Source: Candidatus Jordarchaeia archaeon
GTDB taxonomy: Archaea > Asgardarchaeota > Jordiarchaeia > Jordiarchaeales > Freyrarchaeaceae
DNA: 8,783 nt
NCBI GenBank assembly: GCA_018383835.1
Contig: JAHAWR010000043.1
Span: forward strand, 2,493 to 11,275
Direction: 5' to 3'
A program made the translations under genes and the position numbers. The notes below the pieces were generated by a model. That model saw only the letters and a list, made by a program, of their open reading frames with translations. It was not told where the DNA came from and made no database searches. The number at the start of each line of letters is the position of its first letter. The stretch's first letter is position 1. Positions 1-5,090 of this stretch are shown here, one piece after another.

Positions 1-460
1 TTTCCCCTATAGCGGCAAGGGCGCCCACGATTCCTCTCCCTTCACTCTTAAAAGTGTGAACCTCAATGCTATACTTTTCGGCTAATCGGAAGGCGTCCTT
101 CAAGCTGACCACATCGCACAATGCCTTTTCTGACAACTTTCTGAGCTCTATTGGAATATCTCCTAGCAAGAAAGCCACTCCGGGATCAGTTCCGGGAAAT
201 GAGAGATCCGCAAGGCGACTTACCTCTTTTAAAATAAGCTCTTTAACTGTATCGACCATGCTTTCTTCTACTTCAAGTCTTAAGCAGACGCAGCCATTAC
301 CCCTCGTTTTGAAGGGAATGTTCGGGTTTAGCCTTATCAGAAGAGGGTAATCTTCAAATTTAACTCCAAGTTTCGAGAGGAGTTCAACTAGCACCGCACA
401 AATATAAGTTGTGCATCCTCCTCTCGGAGAATCCGTATCATCAAGTCCTACGTGGAGCAT
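1..460 (-). CDS. tiaS: tRNA(Ile2) 2-agmatinylcytidine synthetase TiaS, N-terminal part (gene runs off the window)
   Basis: TiaS attaches agmatine to C34 of the AUA-decoding tRNA-Ile in archaea, using ATP, so that the anticodon reads AUA and not AUG. The reverse-strand frame opens with ATG at 460-458 and stays open to the window edge (153 codons). It begins MLHVGLDDTDSPRGGCTTY, the N-terminal family signature; from memory, the first Thr after the Cys (Thr17 here) corresponds to the autophosphorylated Thr18 of the Archaeoglobus enzyme. Further TiaS-like blocks are RLNPNIPFKTRGNG near residues 44-57, PGTDPGV near 88-94 and the partial GRGIVGALAAIGE at the edge. The family is about 400-450 residues, so the remaining domains lie beyond base 1. 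The gene follows the RAM-domain gene on the same strand but is about 300 bases away. Identification is firm; only the truncation by the window limits it. Confidence 0.93.
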   Translation of the reverse strand, partial: MLHVGLDDTDSPRGGCTTYICAVLVELLSKLGVKFEDYPLLIRLNPNIPFKTRGNGCVCLRLEVEESMVDTVKELILKEVSRLADLSFPGTDPGVAFLLGDIPIELRKLSEKALCDVVSLKDAFRLAEKYSIEVHTFKSEGRGIVGALAAIGE

Positions 461-766
461 GGTCAAGAGTTAAATCCCCCCCATTCTGCGAGCTTTCATC
501 CCTCTTCGTTCCACAAGACCTTAGACAAGTATCTTGAAGAAAACAATCACCAGAGACGGAGCATAGAGCAAGCGGGAAGCCAAGTGCAGCGAACATTCCC
601 TCATTTTCTGAGGAAATTCTCGCAAGTCATACGCCAGCATGAATATACCTCTTCAAGATTATCTTCACATATACTTCGTCAACTTATTTCTAACTCCATT
701 TAAAAATCACTCAACCACCAGGCAGATGACAGAGCAAAATAAGTCTGAAAAGGAAAAAAGATGTTT
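461..766. other. Spacer between the RAM-domain gene and tiaS; no convincing gene
   Basis: About 300 bases with no supported gene. On the minus strand a 39-codon frame (640 down to 521) has a GAGGT motif about 6 bases before its ATG and a hydrophobic C-terminus, but nothing else argues for translation. A TTTTTAAAT element on the minus strand near 707-699 could be a TATA box for a transcript leading into tiaS. I found no tRNA or complete C/D box set here. The plus-strand frames in this stretch have unlikely composition and no start signals. Confidence 0.4.
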
Positions 767-1021
767 TCATGGTTTTCCTTCAGCTACTATTAGAGTTAAA
801 GTCGATATTACGCCCTTTATCCGCCTTATCTGCCAGATAACCGTTTCCTTCAGCTTCTCCATGGATTCTGTTTCTACTTTGATTAAAATGTCGTAGACGC
901 CGTACAGAATGTATGCTTCAACTACGCCTTCTATCTGGGAGACCGCCTTCAAGACCGTTTCCTCGTTTGCCGGCTCTGTATTAACAAGCACAAAGGCAGT
1001 AGGCAAAACTCTCACCCGCAT
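767..1021 (-). CDS. Stand-alone Lrp/AsnC-type RAM (ligand-binding) domain protein
   Basis: An 84-residue protein consisting only of the alpha/beta effector-binding and oligomerisation domain of Lrp/AsnC regulators; there is no helix-turn-helix. The strand from AFVLVNTEP to GVVEAYILYGVYDILIKVE, and the final RRIKGVISTLTLIVAEGK, follow the RAM fold, including the GVYD turn before the ligand site. Stand-alone RAM proteins are common in archaea and are thought to sense amino acids or to mix with full-length Lrp proteins; which applies here is unknown. Start ATG 1021-1019 is fixed by two stops (TAG, TGA) directly upstream in frame. A TTTAAAAATA box about 22 bases upstream suggests a leaderless or nearly leaderless mRNA. 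The gene is divergent from tsr3. Confidence 0.88.
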   Translation of the reverse strand: MRVRVLPTAFVLVNTEPANEETVLKAVSQIEGVVEAYILYGVYDILIKVETESMEKLKETVIWQIRRIKGVISTLTLIVAEGKP

Positions 1022-1037
1022 TCACTACGGTTTCTAC

Positions 1038-1047
1038 TATTTTTAAA
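1038..1047 (-). promoter_or_regulatory. TATA-like box for the RAM-domain gene
   Basis: TTTAAAAATA on the minus strand is centred about 22 bases before the ATG at 1021, the distance expected between a TATA box and the transcription start, and there is no Shine-Dalgarno sequence. This fits leaderless transcription. It lies in the 86-base divergent spacer shared with tsr3. Confidence 0.5.
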
Positions 1048-1056
1048 TTCATTTTC

Positions 1057-1065
1057 CTTATATAG
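1057..1065 (+). promoter_or_regulatory. TATA-like box for tsr3
   Basis: CCTTATATAG on the plus strand would place the transcription start near 1086-1090, just ahead of the Shine-Dalgarno GGAGG at 1092-1096. The minus-strand element for the RAM gene is only about 15 bases away, so the two promoters are back to back and probably compete for or share a regulator. Confidence 0.5.
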
Positions 1066-1107
1066 CTCTTTTTCAGCAGTCATCTTTGAAAGGAGGCTGC
1101 AACCACC

Positions 1108-1623
1108 TTGGAGAAAGAAACGAAAGGAAGGATACTAATTTACCACGAGGGGGCGTGTGACCCTGCTAAATGCACCGCTTTGAAACTCGCCCGCTTAGGG
1201 AAAGCTACTATCGTTAGAAGAGCCTCCGACATTCCTCTTAACTTTCTAATCTTAAATCCACTTTCACGAATTGCTTTATCGCCTGCAGATAAGGAGATTT
1301 TTGAGGTAAAAGGATTAGTTGCTGTTGATTGCTCTTGGAACAGGCTAAGCGAAGTTTTTCGTAGTATAAAAGGGGCACACAGAGCACTACCATATCTAGT
1401 TGCAGCCAACCCGGTAAACTACGGTGTTCCCACGAAGCTTAGCACAGCGGAAGCCATTGGGGCATCCCTATACATATTCGGGTTCAGAGAAAAGGCAAAA
1501 GACATTCTTGAGTGCTTTAAGTGGGGGTCACACTTCTTGATGTTAAACCGGGAGCTACTAGAAGCATACTCTTCAGCGAAAAATAGTGCAGAAGTTGTTA
1601 AACTTCAAGAGGAGTTTATTTGA
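1108..1623 (+). CDS. tsr3: Tsr3 (DUF367) small-subunit rRNA aminocarboxypropyltransferase
   Basis: Tsr3 transfers the 3-amino-3-carboxypropyl group of S-adenosylmethionine to a hypermodified (pseudo)uridine in helix 31 of small-subunit rRNA, near the decoding site. The 171-residue product is full length for archaeal forms. Family blocks are clear: DPAKCTALKLARLG near residues 18-31, ILNPLSRIALSPAD near 48-61, VAVDCSWNR near 71-79, then RALPYLVAANPVNYGVP and LSTAEAIGASLYIFG, and FKWGSHFLMLN near the end. The start is TTG at 1108: the Shine-Dalgarno GGAGG (1092-1096) is 11 bases upstream and there is no other usable start nearby. The stop TGA (1621-1623) lies within the P1 helix of the convergent RNase P RNA gene, so the two transcripts overlap at their 3' ends. 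Confidence 0.95.
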   Translation: MEKETKGRILIYHEGACDPAKCTALKLARLGKATIVRRASDIPLNFLILNPLSRIALSPADKEIFEVKGLVAVDCSWNRLSEVFRSIKGAHRALPYLVAANPVNYGVPTKLSTAEAIGASLYIFGFREKAKDILECFKWGSHFLMLNRELLEAYSSAKNSAEVVKLQEEFI

Positions 1624-2017
1624 GGCGGCGTGCCAGGAGTAATCCATCTTCTGTTGGGAGGCTACCATCGCCAGTAGCCTCTTGGCGGCATTCGGCTATG
1701 CGCCCTACCCGCCGCCTCCTGTGGGCATCATTGGCAGCCTATTCGGGCTTGCACCCCCGAGGATGGCCGTTTCAACGGTCCCACCTACATCCTCAACGGG
1801 TTATCTCAGCGCTTGTTGCCAAGCGCCTTCTCGAGAACACTCTCAGCCGCCTCATCGTCATCTTGCAGGTGGACGTGTCGTTTGCAGCCTTACGGTTTCT
1901 GCTCCAGAGCCAAGCCTCTCGGCTTGCGCCTCGCGGCGCTCGGGTCCCACAATGGTGGATGGAATTTCCTCAGCGCCCTCAAGAGCGCCGTGGGCCGCCC
2001 TCTGGCTCGCCGCCTCA
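1621..2017 (-). ncRNA. rnpB: RNase P RNA, archaeal type A-like
   Basis: This is the catalytic RNA that removes tRNA 5' leaders. Read on the minus strand it shows the universal elements in order. P1 pairs 2017-2002 with 1636-1621 (16 positions, one A-A mismatch, 2007/1631). CR-I is GAGGAAATTCC at 1971-1961. The CR-IV-like GGTGCAAGCCCGAATAGG lies at 1755-1738, GGGTAGG of the tRNA 3'-CCA-binding loop at 1710-1704, and CR-V ACAGAA at 1654-1649. P4 forms between 1965-1958 and 1648-1642 only if one U is bulged, exactly as in the known P4 helix, although its base pairs differ from the bacterial ones, which argues for a functional RNA. Length of about 397 nt and the presence of a specificity domain exclude the shortened type T. 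Plus-strand ORFs across it are artefacts. Confidence 0.95.
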
Positions 2018-2040
2018 TGTATAATAGGAGAAAGCCTGAA

Positions 2041-2050
2041 AATAAATTTT
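2041..2050 (-). promoter_or_regulatory. TATA-like box for the RNase P RNA gene
   Basis: AAAATTTATT on the minus strand is centred about 28 bases before the predicted 5' end of the RNase P RNA at 2017, consistent with an archaeal promoter driving a transcript that starts at or near P1. Confidence 0.45.
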
Positions 2051-2284
2051 CTCTTTTTAAGCGCAATTTCATCAGATTACTTTGTAACCCACGCTTTTTT
2101 CGTACAGAACTAATCTTATGTGCAAGGATATAAGTAAGACATAGAATGGAGAACATGCAACTCACGTAGGTGGTGCCGCTAAATAAATGCTTGATGTGAA
2201 ATAACAGCGCCAAAATAGTGTTCAGCAGAAATGTAGTTTAGATTAAGCGGCGAGAAAGCTGAAGAATCCCGGTTGGTCTTTTTC
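2051..2284. other. Spacer between rnpB and the candidate guide RNA; nothing recognised
   Basis: AT-rich sequence with no credible ORF on either strand. TATA-like strings (for example AAGGATATAAG near 2125-2135) occur without a recognisable transcript. The plus-strand frame that starts near 2273 and ends at 2455 runs through the guide RNA and into the 3' end of the PUA gene and has no family resemblance. Confidence 0.4.
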
Positions 2285-2340
2285 TCAAAGGTAGAGGACA
2301 CATCACCGATAGTCAGTGTTGGCGGTCTTCTTCATTATTC
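2285..2340 (-). ncRNA. Candidate C/D box guide sRNA
   Basis: On the minus strand the boxes of an archaeal C/D RNA occur in order and at the right spacing: C ATGAAGA (2335-2329), a 12-nt guide (2328-2317), D' CTGA (2316-2313), a 6-nt spacer, C' GTGATGT (2306-2300), an 11-nt guide (2299-2289) and D TTGA (2288-2285). C and C' each have one deviation from RUGAUGA, D one from CUGA, and D' is perfect. Such RNAs direct 2'-O-methylation by fibrillarin, Nop5 and L7Ae at the nucleotide paired to the fifth guide base before D or D'. A TATA-like box at 2377-2369 is correctly placed for a 5' end near 2345. Weak points are the absence of an obvious terminal stem and of a confirmed target. The D' guide shares CCGCCAA with the complement of the conserved UUGGCGG near position 910 of 16S rRNA, too short to be decisive. 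Confidence 0.45.
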
Positions 2341-2368
2341 CATATTATATGGCTGGACGCCGGTTATG

Positions 2369-2377
2369 AATTATATG
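2369..2377 (-). promoter_or_regulatory. TATA-like box for the candidate C/D sRNA
   Basis: CATATAATT on the minus strand would give a transcription start near 2345-2350, just ahead of the C box at 2335. It lies in the 76-base gap after the PUA gene, so the guide RNA would have its own promoter and not depend on readthrough from the operon. Confidence 0.35.
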
Positions 2378-2416
2378 ATGTTTAAGGGTTGGATATACTT
2401 TATTCGACAAGCCTTC

Positions 2417-2848
2417 TTAGGTGATGCGCCTAGCTTTGGGAAAGAAGTTTATTAAGGTGCCTCGTTTAGCCAGCCCGCATCCGAGAAAATCGTTTCTTGA
2501 TTTGTCTTTAACTATAACGTATCCTTTGAACGTTGGTTGTATTGGTATATTTTCTCCTCTAAGCCATTTTTCAGCTAGATCGCTATCTATTTCCACTACG
2601 TTTTTCTTGGCTTTTTCACCGACCATTTGAGCTCCTTCAACGGATAACCTTATTCCGTCAGGCATTAGTGTAGCGAAGTAAATGCCTGCGGAGACCGTAC
2701 TTTTATCACTTAGCTTGCTAAGTAGAGCTTCCGAGACTGCACGTACCCTCTTCTTTCCTGAGGGAAGAAGCCTTACCCCATTTATTCTCTGTACATCAAA
2801 TTGAGCTTGAAGCTGATGCCAGATGTAATCTTCGAATTGCTTATCCAT
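2417..2848 (-). CDS. PUA-domain RNA-binding protein, partner of the m5C methyltransferase
   Basis: A protein of 143 residues from ATG 2848. The C-terminal half is a PUA-like domain: IPIQPTFKGYVIVKDKSRNDFLGCGLAK followed by GTLINFFPKARRI, the 'GYV(L/I)V...LGxGxxKxGxLxNxxPKxxR' pattern seen in the PUA domain of RsmF-type methyltransferases and in COG3270-like archaeal proteins. No methyltransferase motif is present. Known PUA domains bind structured RNA, so the inferred role is to position rRNA or tRNA for the enzyme encoded immediately upstream. GTG at 2857, overlapping the upstream TAG by one base, is an alternative start; ATG is preferred because the GTGAT sequence 4 bases before it matches the archaeal anti-Shine-Dalgarno. 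Either way the two genes are translationally adjacent. Confidence 0.82.
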   Translation of the reverse strand: MDKQFEDYIWHQLQAQFDVQRINGVRLLPSGKKRVRAVSEALLSKLSDKSTVSAGIYFATLMPDGIRLSVEGAQMVGEKAKKNVVEIDSDLAEKWLRGENIPIQPTFKGYVIVKDKSRNDFLGCGLAKRGTLINFFPKARRIT

Positions 2849-2856
2849 ACTTATCA

Positions 2857-3600
2857 CTATCCTTCTTTTCTTATTCTCGCTATGAAGAAGGAGTCAGTGC
2901 AGTTATCGTGAGGGTATATTCTCACAGAGCGCCTCAAGTTTGAATGGAACGTTTTCTTTTCAAACTCCGTTAGGCCAAGATGGGTGCGGAGGCCTTTGAT
3001 TTCGAAGTCTTCGATGCAAGCTTTATTTTCCTTTGAGAGAAGGTGGTCGATGACGGCTTCGTTTTCAAGAGGATGAATGCTACAGGTCGAGTAGACGAGG
3101 ATCCCTTTTGGTTTCAGCATTTTGAAGCCGGCAAGCAGAAGGTCTCTCTGGAGGAAATGTAGCGATTTAATTCTTCTTTCAGTGAAACTGGGTGGAGACT
3201 TACTTAGCAAGTGTCCTGAGGACGAGCAGGGAGCGTCAACGAGAACTTTATCAAACTGGTCTTTAAGAACCAATGGAAGTTTTCTTCCGTCGAACATAGT
3301 TATTGCAGTGTTCACCACCCCGCAGAGTTGTAAGTTGAACCCTAAAGAGGATATTCTTTTAATGGAGACATCATTTGCTATTATGGCTCCCTCATTTTTC
3401 ATGAGCTGCGCGATTTGCGTCGTCTTCGATCCTGGGGCTGCACATAGGTCTAGGATATAGTCCCCTGGCTCTGGCTCCAGAAAAAGTGGGGGAACCATGC
3501 TCCCCCCCTCTTGTACGTACACGTACCCTAATGCGCGTTCGTACGCTATGTGACTAAGAGGGTTTTCTTTGGGTTTGAGTATTCTGAAGCCTTCGCTGAA
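2857..3600 (-). CDS. Sun/NSUN-family RNA m5C methyltransferase, catalytic part (downstream of a frameshift)
   Basis: This 247-codon frame holds the Rossmann-fold catalytic domain that methylates carbon 5 of cytosine in tRNA or rRNA using S-adenosylmethionine. Visible motifs: LDLCAAPGSKTTQ (motif I, cofactor), ANDVSIKR (motif II), VDAPCSSSGHL (motif IV with the Pro-Cys releasing cysteine), and VYSTCSIHPLENE (motif VI with the nucleophilic Cys). The C-terminus RIYPHDNCTDSFFIARIRK is the family's final strand. Upstream of the first possible start (GTG at 3522) the same frame still reads the conserved FSEGF...NPLSHIAYERALGYVYVQE as far as 3600, so the coding sequence really begins in another frame (the next entry). 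All catalytic residues are intact. Whether the target is rRNA or tRNA cannot be read from the sequence. Confidence 0.9.
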   Translation of the reverse strand, partial: FSEGFRILKPKENPLSHIAYERALGYVYVQEGGSMVPPLFLEPEPGDYILDLCAAPGSKTTQIAQLMKNEGAIIANDVSIKRISSLGFNLQLCGVVNTAITMFDGRKLPLVLKDQFDKVLVDAPCSSSGHLLSKSPPSFTERRIKSLHFLQRDLLLAGFKMLKPKGILVYSTCSIHPLENEAVIDHLLSKENKACIEDFEIKGLRTHLGLTEFEKKTFHSNLRRSVRIYPHDNCTDSFFIARIRKEG

Positions 3601-3814
3601 ACCAGCCTAGGGAAGAAAGCTTCACGCCCTTTTCTTCTAGTCGCTTCACGATTTCGGATCTGGGCTTTTTTAAGGTATTTACCCTAATGAAGAATTCTGG
3701 GGATCTTTCCGCACAGGCGAAAACTTCGCTGGATTCTTCCTGAAGAAGAGAGATATAGAGGTTAACGATTTCAGGCGGGAGCCGATTAGTTTGAGAAGTG
3801 CTCATCCCGCTCAC
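3554..3814 (-). CDS. Sun/NSUN-family m5C methyltransferase, N-terminal part (ends out of frame)
   Basis: This frame supplies the N-terminal RNA-binding segment of the methyltransferase: residues 1-71 run through SPEFFIRVNTLKK, the family's RVNTLK motif, to SSLGW at about 3602. It then continues 15 nonsense residues to a stop at 3554. Skipping one T in the TTT at 3601-3599 joins it to the catalytic frame, giving a 318-residue protein of normal length. Start GTG 3814 is favoured over ATG 3805 because the Shine-Dalgarno GGAGG (3825-3821) is 6 bases from the GTG. It is third in the minus-strand operon, 19 bases after the two-helix membrane protein. The break is either an assembly or sequencing indel, a real mutation, or (least likely) programmed frameshifting. 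Confidence 0.82.
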   Translation of the reverse strand: MSGMSTSQTNRLPPEIVNLYISLLQEESSEVFACAERSPEFFIRVNTLKKPRSEIVKRLEEKGVKLSSLGWFQRRLQNTQTQRKPS

Positions 3815-3833
3815 CGTTTGCCTCCTTTGCGGC

Positions 3834-4040
3834 TTAAAGTCCTAAGGAAACTAGGAAAATGTATATTCCGAAGCCGAGACAGGCTGACGCTATGACAGCT
3901 GACGTTAAAAGTCTTTTGAAATCTTGTTCTGGGTCTCTCAGAGCAAGTATAAACCATAACGTCGCAATAAGACCAGCTATGACCAACACGTATCCAACCC
4001 ACACCGGAATATTCCATGGTGCAATGAACAACTTTGGCAT
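3834..4040 (-). CDS. Small two-helix membrane protein, function unknown
   Basis: A 68-residue protein, start ATG 4040, with two hydrophobic segments: about residues 11-34 (IPVWVGYVLVIAGLIATLWF) and 44-66 (LLTSAVIASACLGFGIYIFL), joined by a charged loop RDPEQDFKR. The arrangement predicts a hairpin in the membrane with a hydrophilic turn. I recognise no family. The start is 6 bases after the stop of the upstream membrane protein and its end is 19 bases before the methyltransferase start, so it belongs to the same operon and may be a partner of the upstream membrane protein. A longer frame in another phase over the same bases (4047-3811) lacks membrane character and family resemblance and is taken as a shadow. 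Confidence 0.72.
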   Translation of the reverse strand: MPKLFIAPWNIPVWVGYVLVIAGLIATLWFILALRDPEQDFKRLLTSAVIASACLGFGIYIFLVSLGL

Positions 4041-4046
4041 CCCCCA

Positions 4047-4742
4047 CTAAATGGACTTTATTTTTCCCTTGTGTGCCAGAATGCTTTGGACAAGCATTGA
4101 CGCGCCTAGGATAGCTGTTGTGCTCGGTAGTACATTAAAAAGGCTTAGAGATAGAAGGGCACCACCTAACGTTAGAGACAGATTAGATCCTTTACTTCCA
4201 CTCTTATGCAGGGAAGTCTTTCTAGAGTTTAAAATGTATAATTCTATTTCTTTCATGTTGAGGCGGCGGGAGAGCGATTTAACTAACTTGCTTTTCCTCC
4301 ACTTTATCGAAGCTACTTCCATGTGATGCTTGGCCAAGTTGTATAATTGGACGCGCGTGAGCTGGTAGAGCATCTGCTCTTTTATACTGAAGGTTTTCGT
4401 TGCTGGCCTACCTTCAATAAGTGCTGAACATGAAAGGTAAAGTGTTAGGAACGCGATCACGAAACTTGGAACTGCAACCATTGCGACCTTCCAAATCACA
4501 AGTATTCCAACTGCTACAATGAGAACAGCAACCCCATAGAAGAGTAAATCTATAAATGCAAAGGCGCAAGCTTTTCTTAGAACGTAGCTTAGCCCTACAA
4601 GTGATATAGTTGCTCCAATTGTAACTGTTAGCAGAGATCCATAAGAAATGAAAAAACCGGTAGTTTGTATTAGTAAGCCAGTTAGCAAAAGAGCCCACAT
4701 CTGCTTTAACGGCGTAAATTTTTCAATAATTTTTTCCCACAT
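4047..4742 (-). CDS. Multi-pass membrane protein with a possible SAP/Rho-N-like segment
   Basis: A 231-residue protein of unknown function. The first 110 residues contain about four transmembrane helices (near 15-33, 37-55, 62-83 and 86-108). A soluble middle region follows; residues about 120-160 (MLYQLTRVQLYNLAKHHM, then SIKWRKSKLVKSLSRRL) read like the helix-extended-helix fold of SAP or Rho N-terminal domains, 'Lt..eLynlAk..gi...kKseLvk.L', which usually bind nucleic acid. Then come a basic Ser/Lys stretch and one or two more hydrophobic segments (about 190-223). ATG 4742 is chosen because GGGGGA lies about 9 bases upstream; a TTG at 4751 is an alternative. It is first in the operon with the two-helix protein, m5C methyltransferase and PUA protein. 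The SAP-like assignment is by eye and uncertain; the membrane topology is clear. Confidence 0.75.
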   Translation of the reverse strand: MWEKIIEKFTPLKQMWALLLTGLLIQTTGFFISYGSLLTVTIGATISLVGLSYVLRKACAFAFIDLLFYGVAVLIVAVGILVIWKVAMVAVPSFVIAFLTLYLSCSALIEGRPATKTFSIKEQMLYQLTRVQLYNLAKHHMEVASIKWRKSKLVKSLSRRLNMKEIELYILNSRKTSLHKSGSKGSNLSLTLGGALLSLSLFNVLPSTTAILGASMLVQSILAHKGKIKSI

Positions 4743-4837
4743 TGCCTCCAATCCCCCACAAAATTCTAATTATCAACTTTCGCTCTCAGAGCGACAGCAA
4801 AAGATCAAGGAGCTAAAGAAGTTTTAAAATCCTTTAG

Positions 4838-4872
4838 AAAAGCCCTTGCCACCCATCTATCTAAGGGGTTTT
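4838..4872. repeat. Inverted repeat, possible operator or hairpin
   Basis: AAAAGCCCTT (4838-4847) pairs with AAGGGGTTTT (4863-4872) at nine of ten positions around a 15-base loop. It lies about 100 bases upstream of the membrane-protein start and next to the TATA-like TTTTAAAA. It could be a regulator binding site for the operon, or on the plus strand a hairpin ending in T's. Confidence 0.35.
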
Positions 4873-4943
4873 ACCAGTCATTAGTGAATGAAGAACAATA
4901 ACACTTATAAAGATTTTCCCTATTAAACAAATATTAAACATAC

Positions 4944-4969
4944 ATCACTAAAAATAGGAACATAGTGAT
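4944..4969. repeat. Perfect 7-bp inverted repeat, 12-base loop
   Basis: ATCACTA and TAGTGAT are perfect reverse complements, followed by AAGAAAAAAAAA on the plus strand (so a T-run precedes the hairpin on the minus strand). It lies in a very AT-rich stretch about 120 bases before the GC-rich structured element. An operator is more likely than a terminator because the T-run is on the wrong side for either orientation. Confidence 0.3.
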
Positions 4970-5090
4970 AAGAAAAAAAAATAAACAACTGCATACAAGG
5001 TTTACGAGGTTAAAGCGAAGTAGAAGAGTTAGTAAGGGAGAATTGTAGCGCGTAAGGTTCAAATACAATTGTTGTGTCTAAATAATAATT

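Larger units (their letters stand above)
4743..5090. other. AT-rich spacer with inverted repeats, upstream of the membrane-protein operon
   Basis: No gene is supported in these roughly 350 bases. Contents: a self-complementary CGCTCTCAGAGCG (4781-4793); ATTTTAAAAC near 4830-4821 on the minus strand, a plausible TATA box for the operon starting at 4742; an inverted repeat AAAAGCCCTT/AAGGGGTTTT (4838-4847/4863-4872); a doubled TATTAAACA with 11-base period (4921-4929 and 4932-4940); and a perfect ATCACTA/TAGTGAT inverted repeat (4944-4950/4963-4969) followed by an A-run. Composition falls below 20% GC around 4921-4980 before jumping to about 60% at 5091. Confidence 0.55.

Noticed and set aside
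521..640. 39-residue minus-strand mini-ORF with GAGGT upstream
   Set aside because: One ribosome-binding-like motif is too little; no homology or conservation can be shown.
1620..2213. Several overlapping ORFs on both strands
   Set aside because: They lie across the RNase P RNA, whose GC-rich sequence lacks stop codons; their translations show no family resemblance.
2273..2455. 60-residue plus-strand ORF
   Set aside because: Overlaps the candidate guide RNA and the 3' end of the PUA gene, with no start signal or recognisable motif.
5056..5080. tRNA T-loop-like GGTTCAAAT
   Set aside because: The flanking bases do not form a T stem and no acceptor, D or anticodon arm can be built around it.
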